From: an uncultured Adlercreutzia sp.
GTDB lineage: Bacteria; Actinomycetota; Coriobacteriia; Coriobacteriales; Eggerthellaceae
NCBI GenBank assembly: GCA_947426355.1
Contig: CANEDU010000010.1
Location: forward strand, 1-32,604
Direction: 5' to 3'
Length of the DNA stretch: 32,604 bases
Shown: positions 1 through 8,577 of the stretch, piece by piece
How positions within the stretch are numbered: position 1 is the stretch's first letter
Layout of the letters: each line of letters opens with the position of its first letter
The notes under the pieces: model-generated
Databases searched by the model: none
The model's input: the letters and a program-made list of their open reading frames with translations, nothing else
Told to the model about the DNA's origin: nothing
Position numbers and translations under genes: made by a program

Positions 1-888
<888 letters not shown>

Positions 889-985
889 TCAAAGATTCAT
901 TTCCCCAGTGTAGGCGTGCCCGCCGCACCACCGCGTCCCTCTTCCCCAACCGTATAGCAACCGTGAGCTTGGCTTTACTCCCACT

Positions 986-1021
986 AAAAAGAGCCGCTTC
1001 TCGTTTCGGAGAAGCGGCTCT
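986..1021 (-). terminator. Rho-independent terminator after the AEC permease gene
   Basis: A perfect 12-bp stem (GAGCCGCTTCTC with GAGAAGCGGCTC) encloses a 6-nt loop. On the minus strand it is followed by a T run (TTTTTAGTGG). It lies about 45 bases beyond the stop of the AEC permease gene and separates that gene from the downstream PFOR gene. Confidence 0.88.
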
Positions 1022-1064
1022 GTTTCACGCGAATGCTCGCTGCAGCGTGCGCCCGAGAACGGGT

Positions 1065-2129
1065 TTACGCGCCGAACAAATGCTCGATCATCGGGGTGAC
1101 GACAATCCAGAACGGCATCGTGGCGGCGAAGGCCAGCGTGGACACGGCCACCGTTGAGGCGCCGTCGCGCACATAGATGCTGTAGCGGCTGGAAATGATG
1201 ATGCCCGAGAACGCCGGCGGCAGAGCCACGGCCAGCACGAACATCGAGAGCACCTCGCCGTGCAGCCCGGCCACCAGGCCAAGCGCCAGGCCCACAGCCG
1301 GGGTCAGGAGGTTACGGTAGATGGTGTTCCAAATAATCTCCTTGCCGATGGAGAATTTCACCGTGGAAAGCGCGATGCCGGCGGCAAAGACAGCCAACCC
1401 GGAGTTGGCCTTAGCGATCAGGTCGAAGCACGGATACAGCTCAGGCGGGAACTTGATGCCCACCAGCACGATAACCACCGCCAGAAGCGGCACCCACACA
1501 ACAGGCTGCTTCAGCGAGCTGATAACGGCATCGAGGTTCGACTTCTTGGCCTGCTTGCCCGTGGCCGGCGCCGGCGCGGGCGCAGCACCCTTGACGGCGG
1601 CGGTCGCACCGGTGGCGGCGAGCTTGGTCTTGCCCTGGTTGCCCGCAGCGGACTCGTTCAAGCCCTTGTTCACCAGATAAAAGCCGATGGGAATGGTGAT
1701 AGCGTTCACGATGATGGCAACGATGGCCACAACGAGGCCCGTCTGGGTGCCCGTGCCAAACACCGGGTCAAGCACGGCGTAGCCCAAAAATCCGATGGTC
1801 GGCGAGCCGGCGATCAGTGCGCAGACGCCTGCTTCCTGAATGTTGTGCTTGAACACCTTCCAGCAGAGGAAGAAGCTCACCATGAACATGCCGATGACCA
1901 CGACCAAGCTGACGATGGTCAGGTTCAGGTCGCTGAACAGCATCTCGCGAGTTGCACCGGTGATGGAGACAAACAATGCAGCCGGCAAGGCGATGTCCAG
2001 CACGACCTTGTTCAGACCCTGCATCTGATCATGATCGAACTTGTGAAGCTTGCCTCCCAAGTAGCCGAGGATCATGATCACAAAAATCGGCAGGATGTCT
2101 GCGATGAGTATGTGGCCGATATTGCCCAT
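1065..2129 (-). CDS. AEC (auxin efflux carrier) family permease, probable oxalate-related anion transporter
   Basis: This is a 354-aa integral membrane protein with about ten hydrophobic segments in two halves. They are separated by a hydrophilic Ala/Pro/Lys-rich loop around residues 165-205 (ATGATAAVKGAAPAPAPATG). The N-terminal half (GHILIADILPIFVIMILGYL) and the helix-breaking glycine/proline pattern fit the AEC family, which includes malonate carrier MdcF and E. coli YfdV. YfdV is encoded with frc- and oxc-type genes in the E. coli yfd operon. This gene lies 112 bases downstream of oxc on the same strand, so an oxalate or formate carrier role is a reasonable inference but not shown by sequence. 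Start ATG is preceded by an AGAAGG-like site. Transcription should end at the hairpin at 986-1021. Confidence 0.85.
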   Translation of the reverse strand: MGNIGHILIADILPIFVIMILGYLGGKLHKFDHDQMQGLNKVVLDIALPAALFVSITGATREMLFSDLNLTIVSLVVVIGMFMVSFFLCWKVFKHNIQEAGVCALIAGSPTIGFLGYAVLDPVFGTGTQTGLVVAIVAIIVNAITIPIGFYLVNKGLNESAAGNQGKTKLAATGATAAVKGAAPAPAPATGKQAKKSNLDAVISSLKQPVVWVPLLAVVIVLVGIKFPPELYPCFDLIAKANSGLAVFAAGIALSTVKFSIGKEIIWNTIYRNLLTPAVGLALGLVAGLHGEVLSMFVLAVALPPAFSGIIISSRYSIYVRDGASTVAVSTLAFAATMPFWIVVTPMIEHLFGA

Positions 2130-2175
2130 TTTCTGCCTTCTTTCAAAATACGCCGCCCTGCCCGAGTCGGGGGCA

Positions 2176-2211
2176 GGCCAAAGGGCCCGGGTCTTCAGGT
2201 ACCCTTTGGCC
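2176..2211. other. Intercistronic inverted repeat between oxc and the permease gene
   Basis: GGCCAAAGGG and CCCTTTGGCC form a perfect 10-bp stem around a 16-nt loop in the 112-base gap. No T run follows on either strand, so it is not a classical intrinsic terminator. It could be a processing or stabilising hairpin that sets the oxc-to-permease expression ratio (inference). Confidence 0.5.
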
Positions 2212-2241
2212 GGTTACCCCTACAGGACGGCACAGCGATAG

Positions 2242-4023
2242 TTAATCGACGAGCTTGCCGTTCTCGCGATGCTCGGCGAGGTCTTCCTGCTCGTTTCCCA
2301 CAAGCGGGCCGGTGACCGGCTGCGGATTCAAGTACGTGATGTGTCCCGACTCCTTGCCGGAGTGGATGGAAAGCTCCACGCAGACCATCGTCGGCTTGCC
2401 CGAGGCAACACCGGCAGCCACGTACTTCTCAACCTCCTCGGGGGTTGTGGCGTAATAGCCCGTACCACCGAAGGCTTCCATGAGCTTCTCGTAATGGCCC
2501 AGAGCCGACAAGGTCAGAGGCGACGGATCGCCGTCGTCGCCCAGGTTCTTGAAGTCGCCGCGGTACACACCGCCGTTGTTCAGCACCACCACGGTGATCG
2601 GCAGCTGGTAGCGGCAGATCGTCTCCACCTCCATGCCGTCGAAGCCGAAAGCGGAGTCGCCGTGGATGGAAATGACCGGCTTGCCCGTCGTGGCCGCCGC
2701 GCCGATAGCGTAGGGCAAGCCCACGCCCATGACGCCCCAGGTGCCGCAGTCAAGGCGATGGCGCGGCAGGTACATGTCGATGATGTCGCGGCAGTCGTCC
2801 AGGGCGTTGGCTCCCTCGTTGGTGATGTACACATCCGGGTTCGCGTCGGTAACCTTCTTGATCGCGCCGAGCGCGTTGTAGTGGGTCATGGGCACCGTCG
2901 TCGCCGTCTCAGCGCCGCCGAAGCGGGCATTGTTCTTGGCGGAATCGGCCTGGATAGACTCAAGCCACGCCGGATCGGCCTTGTAGGGCTTCTTGGCGAG
3001 GTACTCGTTGAACATGCCGACAGTCGACTTCAAATCACCCACAACCGGGGCCGCGATGTAGCGGGAGTTGTCGATCTCGGTGGGGTCGATGTCAACCTGG
3101 ATGAACCTCACGTTCTCGTTCCAGGCCTTGCCCTTGCCGAAGTTCAGCATCCAGTTCAAGCGGGCGCCGAGCAGCACTACCACGTCGGCGTTGCGCATGG
3201 TCATGCCACGGGCGGACGCGGCGTTCTGCGGATGGTTGTCGGGCAAAAGACCCTTGGCCATAGACATGGCCAGATAAGGCGCGCCCGTCGATTCGACGAA
3301 CTGCTTCACTGCCTCGTCGCACTGGGCGTAGGCAGCGCCCTTGCCGAGATAGATCAGCGGCTTTTTCGCGGAGGCGAGCACTTCCATGGCCTGGTCGATG
3401 ATGCCTTGAGCCGGAATCTGGGCCGGAGCCGGGTCGTTCACCTCATAGAGCAACGCTTCAGCGGCATCCTTGGCGATAGTCTGGCCGAGCGTATCGCCCG
3501 GAAGATCGATGTACACACCACCGGGACGCCCCGAGCAGGCAGCGCGAATGGCGCGAGCCACCACCAGCGGGATATCCTCAACCTTATCGACGCGGTAGGC
3601 CGCCTTGGCAAAGGGCTTGGCGTAGTTCAGCTGGTCCATGCCCTCATAGTCGCCCTCGCCCAAATCGATGAGCTCGCGGGAAGACGAGCCGGACATCATG
3701 ATGACAGGCCAGCCGTTCTCGGTCGCTTCCTTCAGCGGCACGATGCCGTTCAGAAAGCCCGGGGCGGAAACGGTCAGATACAGGCCCGGCTTGCCGGTGA
3801 TAAAGCCCTCAGCTGCAGCAGCGTTGCCGGCGTCCGACTCATGGCGAAGGCCAAGGTAGCGAATGCCCTTGGCCTGGGCGATACGAGCCACATCGGTCAC
3901 CGGAATGCCGATAACGCCGTACATCCTTTCGAAATGGTTTTTCAGCAGCGTTTCCACCAGCACATGGAAACCGTCGGTAAGGTCGGTCTGCGCGGCGGGA
4001 GCTGCTTGAGTGGTGGTAGCCAT
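2242..4023 (-). CDS. oxc: Oxalyl-CoA decarboxylase (TPP-dependent)
   Basis: The 593-aa protein decarboxylates oxalyl-CoA to formyl-CoA and CO2, the second step of CoA-dependent oxalate breakdown in the cytoplasm. It aligns along its whole length with Oxalobacter formigenes Oxc as I recall it: LTDGFHVLVETL, YGVIGIPVTD, RHESDAGNAAAAEGF (Glu62 in the position of catalytic Glu56), EGDYEGMDQ, SGRPGGVYIDLPGD, GKGAAYAQCDEAV, MAKGLLPDNHPQ. The TPP/Mg motif GDSAFGFDGMEVETICRY...LNNGG starts near residue 455. The track's longer start (4086) adds 21 residues. I chose the ATG at 4023 because AGGAGG sits seven bases upstream and MATTTQ leads directly into the family's usual N-terminus. Its partner frc is 2 kb away behind a CDF/XRE pair. 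Confidence 0.97.
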   Translation of the reverse strand: MATTTQAAPAAQTDLTDGFHVLVETLLKNHFERMYGVIGIPVTDVARIAQAKGIRYLGLRHESDAGNAAAAEGFITGKPGLYLTVSAPGFLNGIVPLKEATENGWPVIMMSGSSSRELIDLGEGDYEGMDQLNYAKPFAKAAYRVDKVEDIPLVVARAIRAACSGRPGGVYIDLPGDTLGQTIAKDAAEALLYEVNDPAPAQIPAQGIIDQAMEVLASAKKPLIYLGKGAAYAQCDEAVKQFVESTGAPYLAMSMAKGLLPDNHPQNAASARGMTMRNADVVVLLGARLNWMLNFGKGKAWNENVRFIQVDIDPTEIDNSRYIAAPVVGDLKSTVGMFNEYLAKKPYKADPAWLESIQADSAKNNARFGGAETATTVPMTHYNALGAIKKVTDANPDVYITNEGANALDDCRDIIDMYLPRHRLDCGTWGVMGVGLPYAIGAAATTGKPVISIHGDSAFGFDGMEVETICRYQLPITVVVLNNGGVYRGDFKNLGDDGDPSPLTLSALGHYEKLMEAFGGTGYYATTPEEVEKYVAAGVASGKPTMVCVELSIHSGKESGHITYLNPQPVTGPLVGNEQEDLAEHRENGKLVD

Positions 4024-4330
4024 AGGTGCCTCCTGTTGTTGAGTCATACTCTTCCTCGGGACACCTCCCACCCTGCGGCGGCTCATATCGCCGCTCCGTC
4101 AAGGTGGTCTTTGCGGCAAAACAGTAGCCTACAGACCCAGCGGGGGAAATGCCTCGTACTGCAATATAGACGCCCCCATCTGGCCTCTCCGTCTTTCACG
4201 AGCCTATGTTGGCACCAGGTTACCGAACTGCATTGGAAAGGCAATCTGCCTCGTCAACTACGCAATACGCACGAGGGCTATAATCGAAATGAGCCTATTG
4301 GGCGCATGAAATATAAGAGGAGTGAGGAAG
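4024..4330. promoter_or_regulatory. Divergent intergenic region between oxc and the CDF exporter, with a candidate promoter for the exporter
   Basis: This 307-base stretch holds no gene I can support. For the rightward CDF gene a perfect TATAAT lies at 4279-4284, 46 bases before the ATG; no good -35 is seen at 16-18 bp, so it may depend on an activator or be weak. For leftward oxc I see only poor -10 candidates (for example TATATT in the middle of the gap) and no consensus -35. The oxc Shine-Dalgarno AGGAGG is at the left end. No dyad like those upstream of frc was found. Confidence 0.45.
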
Positions 4331-5764
4331 ATGGCCTCCCGAGACAAACGCGAGCACGAAATCGTCAAAGCGAGCTTCGTCGGCATCGCCGGCAACATGC
4401 TGCTCGTGGTTTTCAAGCTGATCGTCGGCTTTATGTCGAATTCCATCGCCATCATCCTAGACGCGGTGAACAACGCCACCGACGCGCTGTCCTCCATCGT
4501 CACCATCGTGGGCACCAAGCTCGCCGGCATGCGCCCGAACCGCCGCCATCCCTTCGGCTACGGCCGCATCGAGTACCTCACCTCGGTCATCATCGCCATC
4601 ATCATCTTGGTGGCCGGCGCCCTTTCTCTGCGCGAGTCCATCGACAAAATCATGCACCCGGCCGTCACGAACTACACCGCCCTCACCATTGCCGTCGTCG
4701 TAGTGGCCATCATCGCAAAGGTGTTCATCGGCATCTACTTCAAGCGCGCCGGCGACAAGACCAACTCCCAAGCGCTCATTGCCTCGGGCATCGATTCCAA
4801 CTACGACGCGGTGCTCTCGGCAGGCACGCTGGTGGTGGCCATCGCCCAGCTCGCCTGGAACATCAACATCGACGGCATCGTGGGCCTTATCATCTCGCTT
4901 GTGGTAGTGAAGGCGGGCCTCGAAGTGCTCATCGACGCCCTCGGCCCCATCATCGGCACCCGCGAAGACGACACGTTCGGCCAGGAGATTTTGAACTACG
5001 TGAACTCCTATCCCGACGTGCGCGGCACCTATGATTTGCTGCTCGACAACTTCGGCCCCAACGAGATTATCGGCAACCTCCACATCGAAGTGCCCGACAG
5101 CATGACGGCCCGGCAGATTCACGAGCTTACGCGCAACATCTCCGTGGGTCTCCACGAGAAGTTCAACGTGCTGGCCACCGTGGGCATCTACGCCGACAAC
5201 ACGACCGGCGCGTTCGCCCCTCTGCGCGCCTATCTGCAGCACCTTGTGAAAGACGAGCCGAGCATCCTGCAGACCCACGGCTTCTACGTGGACGCAGAAG
5301 CCAAGATGGTCTTCTTCGATCTGGTCATCGATTTCAAAGCCGACGCCGAAGCCATCCGCAGCAAAATCGTCGACGCCATGAAGGCGGCCTACCCCGATTT
5401 CGACTACAGCGTCATCGTGGACCTGGACTCCCCCCGGTCCCGCCCCGAACGACGCCCCCGCGCCACCCCCCTGCTGCCGTCATGCTCCCAGATTCGCGCC
5501 TCGCCCCCCCCCCCCCCCGGAGTTTTGCATGGCTCCGCAAGGCTCGTCGCAGATGAGATGCTCGATGCCTACGCCAAGGCAATCGGCAATCTTGGCGAGG
5601 GTGCGCAGGGTCAGGTTCTTCTTCCCTGCTTCAATCTCGCTCATATAGGATTTCGTCATGTGGGTCATAAGGGCGAGCTGCGACTGGGAAATGCCCTGCT
5701 TCGTCCTTACATCGCGGATTCTCCGCCCCACGGTTTTCTGTATGTTCTTCCCCATGGCGGCTAG
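4331..5764 (+). CDS. Cation diffusion facilitator (CDF) metal exporter, probable Mn type, with aberrant C-terminal extension
   Basis: The protein has six N-terminal transmembrane helices, then a cytoplasmic domain. Family signatures include SNSIAIILDAVNNATDALSS in TM2, RRHPFGYGRIEYL and SQALIASGIDSNYDAVLS in TM5. The four metal-binding positions read Asn47-x3-Asp51 and Asp155-x3-Asp159. Having N/D rather than His at these sites is typical of Mn-exporting CDFs such as streptococcal MntE, so Mn2+ export is inferred. ATG 4331 is chosen over the GTG at 4322 because GAGGAG is better placed. The recognisable domain ends near DYSVIVDLD (about 5430). The remaining ~110 codons are Pro/Arg-rich, cross a 15-C tract and read antisense through the XRE gene. 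The true C-terminus is probably earlier, or was lost through length changes in the C runs. Confidence 0.85.
   Translation: MASRDKREHEIVKASFVGIAGNMLLVVFKLIVGFMSNSIAIILDAVNNATDALSSIVTIVGTKLAGMRPNRRHPFGYGRIEYLTSVIIAIIILVAGALSLRESIDKIMHPAVTNYTALTIAVVVVAIIAKVFIGIYFKRAGDKTNSQALIASGIDSNYDAVLSAGTLVVAIAQLAWNINIDGIVGLIISLVVVKAGLEVLIDALGPIIGTREDDTFGQEILNYVNSYPDVRGTYDLLLDNFGPNEIIGNLHIEVPDSMTARQIHELTRNISVGLHEKFNVLATVGIYADNTTGAFAPLRAYLQHLVKDEPSILQTHGFYVDAEAKMVFFDLVIDFKADAEAIRSKIVDAMKAAYPDFDYSVIVDLDSPRSRPERRPRATPLLPSCSQIRASPPPPPGVLHGSARLVADEMLDAYAKAIGNLGEGAQGQVLLPCFNLAHIGFRHVGHKGELRLGNALLRPYIADSPPHGFLYVLPHGG
5480..5755 (-). CDS. Small XRE/Cro-CI family HTH regulator with a G-tract-encoded tail
   Basis: The 91-aa protein is almost entirely a helix-turn-helix domain (residues 8-65): VGRRIRDVRTKQGISQSQLALMTHMTKSYMSEIEAGKKNLTLRTLAKIADCLGVGIEHL. 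This is the classical XRE DNA-binding fold; no effector domain is present. The tail NSGGGGGRGANLGA is encoded by a run of 15 G. Gain or loss of one or two bases would replace the last residues and move the stop. The gene converges on and overlaps the CDF reading frame. There is no Shine-Dalgarno; TAGTCT lies 7 nt before the ATG, so a leaderless transcript is possible. It is upstream of oxc and downstream of frc on the same strand, but its target is unknown. Confidence 0.8.
   Translation of the reverse strand: MGKNIQKTVGRRIRDVRTKQGISQSQLALMTHMTKSYMSEIEAGKKNLTLRTLAKIADCLGVGIEHLICDEPCGAMQNSGGGGGRGANLGA
5504..5518. repeat. Homopolymer tract of 15 C (15 G on the minus strand)
   Basis: Fifteen consecutive C on the plus strand lie inside both the 3' end of the XRE gene and the 3' extension of the CDF reading frame. 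Changing the length shifts both frames. With 14 C the plus frame would stop at TAG 5646; with 13 C it would stop at TGA 5554. It is either a contingency (phase-variable) tract or a site of assembly error. Confidence 0.9.
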
Positions 5765-5824
5765 ACTACCGTGACCGTGCCAGGCCCCGTTTTCTTATAT
5801 ATGAACCCAAAGCTGAAAGGTTGC

Positions 5825-5872
5825 AAAAATACAGAAGACGCTGGGACCTTTTTGAAAATCCCAGCGTCTTCT
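5825..5872 (-). terminator. Rho-independent terminator after frc
   Basis: A 14-bp perfect stem (AGAAGACGCTGGGA with TCCCAGCGTCTTCT) has a 12-nt loop and is followed on the minus strand by GTATTTTT. It lies about 53 bases past the frc stop, so frc looks monocistronic and separate from the XRE gene beyond it. Confidence 0.88.
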
Positions 5873-5925
5873 CATTGACTCACATTGCGCTTGTGGGCCG
5901 CGCGTGACTCAGCGTCTGCTCAGCG

Positions 5926-7290
5926 TTACTTGGAGGCTTTCTTCATCTGCTGATACTCCTCGTAGGTGATGACTTTCACCGCCGGGTTCGACGGCTGCTC
6001 GGGCGCCTGCAGAACGCCGCTTTGGGTGAACTGCTGCACCTCATCGGCGCTATAGCCCAAGCTCTCCAGAATCTCGGCGTTGTTCTCGCCCAAGTCAGGA
6101 GCGCGCTTGTAGTCCGGCTTGAAGTTCGACATGGTGAAGGGAAGCCCGATGGTCTTGAACTTGCCGCGGGCGCCGCCCTGGTCGATCTCGGGAATGGTGC
6201 CGTCGGCCAAAAGATCGGGGTCGTTCTCAATCTCGTACCAGTCGAGCACCGGGCCCACCGGCACGCCAGCTGCGCCCAGCTTGTCGGTCAGCTCGTACTT
6301 GTCGTACTGCTTGGTGTACTCCTCGATGATGGGGTACAGCTCGTCTTTGTGCAGCTGACGGTTGTTCCACGGCGTGAACTTCGGGTCGTCGGCCAGCTCG
6401 GGCTTGCCGATGGCCTCGCACAGGCCCTTGAAGGCCTTCTCGGAGTTCTGCACCACGATGTACACATAGGCGTTCGGGTCGGTCTCCCAGCCCTTGGCCT
6501 TGTAGCACCAGCCGATGACCTGGCCGCCCTCGGTGTTCTCGGCGCGCGGGATGGCGCGGCCCCAGTTCCAGTCGGGGTACACCTCGTAGTGCGGCAGCGC
6601 CCCCATGTTGTCCAGCATAATCTGGTCGCGCAGCTTGATGCGGCACAGGTTCAGCACGGCGTTCTGCATGGACTGGTACACGTAGCAACCCTCGCCGGTG
6701 TGCTCGCGCTGCAATAGCGCGGACAGAATGCCGATGGTCAGATGCATGCCAGTATTGGAGTCGCCCAAAGCAGCGGCCGACTGGGTGGGCACGTTGAACG
6801 AGCCCTCGTTCCAGCCGGTGGTGGAGGCAGCGCCGCCGGCCGACTGGGCCACCGGCTCGAAGGCCTTCACATGGGCAAAGCGGCTCTTCTGGCCGAAGCC
6901 CTTAAGCGACGCCATGATGCAGCGCGGGTTGATGGCGTGCACCTGCTCCCAGCCAAAGCCCATCTTCTCGACATCGCCGGGGCCGATGTTCTCAACGAAG
7001 ACGTCGGCCTCTTTCAAAAGCTTCGTCAGAACCTCTTTGCCCTCGGGGGTCTTCACATTCAGGGTAAGAGATTTCTTGTTCGCGTTCAGCTGGAGGTAGT
7101 AGACGCTCCAGGAATCGGCGATGTCGAGCAGCTCGGTGCGGGTCGGGTCGCCGCCGGGCCGCTCAATCTTGATGACCTCGGCGCCCATCCAGGCAAGCAG
7201 CTGGGTGCAGGAAGGACCAGACTGGACCTCGGTCCAGTCGATGACTTTCATACCCGCCAAAGGAGCAGTGGAATTGTTTGCAGTAGTCAC
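5926..7290 (-). CDS. frc: Formyl-CoA:oxalate CoA-transferase (class III CoA-transferase)
   Basis: The 454-aa enzyme moves CoA from formyl-CoA to oxalate, giving oxalyl-CoA for Oxc and releasing formate. Class III signatures run through the protein: LAGMKVIDWTEVQSGPSCTQLLAWMGAEVIKIERPGGD, NANKKSLTLNVKTPEGKE, VFVENIGPGDVEKMGFGW, and the active-site AALGDSNTGMHLTIGILSAL with Asp177 equivalent to Asp169 of Oxalobacter Frc. The length is slightly above the usual ~428 because of a C-terminal tail (QAPEQPSNPAVKVITYEEYQQMKK). The start is GTG, with GAGGTG six bases upstream. A perfect -35 TTGACA and a 7-3-7 dyad lie upstream, in the region shared with the divergent WYL regulator. A strong terminator follows, so oxc and frc are transcribed separately here. 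Confidence 0.96.
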   Translation of the reverse strand: MTTANNSTAPLAGMKVIDWTEVQSGPSCTQLLAWMGAEVIKIERPGGDPTRTELLDIADSWSVYYLQLNANKKSLTLNVKTPEGKEVLTKLLKEADVFVENIGPGDVEKMGFGWEQVHAINPRCIMASLKGFGQKSRFAHVKAFEPVAQSAGGAASTTGWNEGSFNVPTQSAAALGDSNTGMHLTIGILSALLQREHTGEGCYVYQSMQNAVLNLCRIKLRDQIMLDNMGALPHYEVYPDWNWGRAIPRAENTEGGQVIGWCYKAKGWETDPNAYVYIVVQNSEKAFKGLCEAIGKPELADDPKFTPWNNRQLHKDELYPIIEEYTKQYDKYELTDKLGAAGVPVGPVLDWYEIENDPDLLADGTIPEIDQGGARGKFKTIGLPFTMSNFKPDYKRAPDLGENNAEILESLGYSADEVQQFTQSGVLQAPEQPSNPAVKVITYEEYQQMKKASK

Positions 7291-7316
7291 GGGAACACCT
7301 CGTTTCTCGAAGGATT

Positions 7317-7340
7317 AGAATGTGCTACGGAATGCATTCT
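7317..7340. promoter_or_regulatory. Inverted repeat upstream of frc (candidate operator 1)
   Basis: AGAATG and CATTCT are separated by 12 bases, and the right part contains the perfect palindrome GAATGCATTC (7330-7339). It lies in the 145-base gap between frc and the WYL regulator, about 27 bases before the frc GTG. Binding by the adjacent WYL regulator is inferred from position only. Confidence 0.45.
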
Positions 7341-7350
7341 ATGAAGGGCC

Positions 7351-7384
7351 TCATCGCGATGCGATGACCCTGGGGGTTTGTCAA
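7351..7384 (-). promoter_or_regulatory. Candidate frc promoter -35 with overlapping dyad (candidate operator 2)
   Basis: On the minus strand a perfect TTGACA is at 7384-7379. Downstream, at the place expected for the -10 element, is a perfect 7-3-7 dyad, TCATCGC-GAT-GCGATGA (7351-7367). No good -10 hexamer exists at 16-18 bp spacing, so the promoter may need an activator. The dyad is well placed for control by the divergent WYL protein. Confidence 0.5.
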
Positions 7385-7435
7385 CGTAAGGTTAGGCTGC
7401 CGTCGTTTGAGGGCAACCTGCGGAAAGGGGCGCCT

Positions 7436-8416
7436 GTGACCAGCGAAAGCCAGAAGCTGAAGCTGCTCTACCTGATGAAGATGCTCTACGAGCGCACCGA
7501 TGAGGAGCACGGTCTTACCTGCCCGCAGATCATCGAGGGACTGGCCGAGTGCGGCATCGAGGCCGAGCGCAAATCGGTGTACCGCGACTTGGACGCCCTG
7601 CGCGATTTCGGGCTCGCCGTCGTGAAGCTGCCCACGCGCCCGGTAAGCTACGCGCTGGCAAACCGCACGTTCTCCGCCGCCGAGCTGATGCTGCTCATCG
7701 ACGCCGTGCAGTCCTCGCGCTTTCTCACCCAGCGCATGGCCAATCGGCTGTCGGCGGGCCTCTCATCGCTGGGCTCGATGCACCAAGCCGCCGCGCTCTC
7801 GAAGAACGTGCACGTGGAGGGTCGCATCAAGATGCAGAACGAGTCGGTGTTCCACCATGTGGACACGTTGCACGAGGCCATCCGCCGCCGGCGCAAGGTG
7901 GCCTTCCGCTATGTGAAGCACGATGTGAACAAGCGCCCCACGCCCCAGCACGACGGCCGCACCTACCGCGAGACGCCGGTGCACCTCATTTACTCGGAAG
8001 GCTGCTACTACCTCATTGCCTACAACGAGAAGCACGACTCGTTTCCCAGCTACCGCGTCGACCGCATGCAGGGCTTGCGCATCACCGATGAGCCGGCAGC
8101 CCGCAACAAGCGCGTGGCCACCTTCGACGCCAACGCCTACAGCGCCCGCACCTTTTCGATGTTCGGCGGCAAGACAACCCCCGTTACGCTGCTGGTGGAC
8201 GAGTCGGTCATGAGCGCCATCATCGACCGCTTCGGCAAGGACGTGGAAAGCGCGCCCGTTGACGCAACTTGCGCCCGCGTGCACGCCACCGTCACCGCCA
8301 GCCCCGTCTTCTTCGGCTGGCTCGCCCAATTCGGCACCGCCGTCCGCCTTGAGGCGCCAACGTCCCTCGCCCAGGAATACGCCGGCTACTTGCGAGAAAT
8401 CGCCGACAGCTACTAG
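7436..8416 (+). CDS. WYL-domain transcriptional regulator (HTH_11/DeoR-type N-terminus)
   Basis: The 326-aa protein has an N-terminal winged helix (QKLKLLYLMKMLYERTDEEHGLTCPQIIEGL...RKSVYRDLDALRDFGL) and a central WYL-type ligand-sensing region (KVAFRYVKHDVNKRP...RETPVHLIYSEGCYYLIAYNEK...YRVDRMQGL). A C-terminal WCX-like extension follows. The track begins at 7322, but the protein most likely starts at GTG 7436, where a GAAAGGGG element lies six bases upstream and homology begins at once; the earlier 38 codons overlap the dyads and read as non-homologous sequence. It is divergent from frc, so control of oxalate genes is a fair inference. WYL domains sense small molecules or nucleic acids; the ligand here is unknown. 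Confidence 0.88.
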   Translation: MTSESQKLKLLYLMKMLYERTDEEHGLTCPQIIEGLAECGIEAERKSVYRDLDALRDFGLAVVKLPTRPVSYALANRTFSAAELMLLIDAVQSSRFLTQRMANRLSAGLSSLGSMHQAAALSKNVHVEGRIKMQNESVFHHVDTLHEAIRRRRKVAFRYVKHDVNKRPTPQHDGRTYRETPVHLIYSEGCYYLIAYNEKHDSFPSYRVDRMQGLRITDEPAARNKRVATFDANAYSARTFSMFGGKTTPVTLLVDESVMSAIIDRFGKDVESAPVDATCARVHATVTASPVFFGWLAQFGTAVRLEAPTSLAQEYAGYLREIADSY

Positions 8417-8577
8417 TGCCGCACGGTCGTCGCGGCGCTTTCTGCAACCACGCAAAGGACAGGGGTTTCCGCTTCGTTACAAATTCGAAGACTTGCCGAC
8501 AGCTTCGCAGGTGACAGCCGGTGTCCGTGGTAGCATGGACGGAAAAGGTTTTCTCGCCAACGAACAGAAAGCACCTT

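Noticed and set aside
4322-4330. GTG start for the CDF gene
   Set aside because: ATG 4331 is better placed relative to GAGGAG and begins the family-like N-terminus; GTG 4322 overlaps the Shine-Dalgarno region.
2269-5034. 921-aa open frame on the plus strand
   Set aside because: It is antisense to oxc and out of frame with the CDF gene. It is Arg/His/Val-rich shadow sequence typical of high-GC DNA, while oxc on the other strand is unmistakable.
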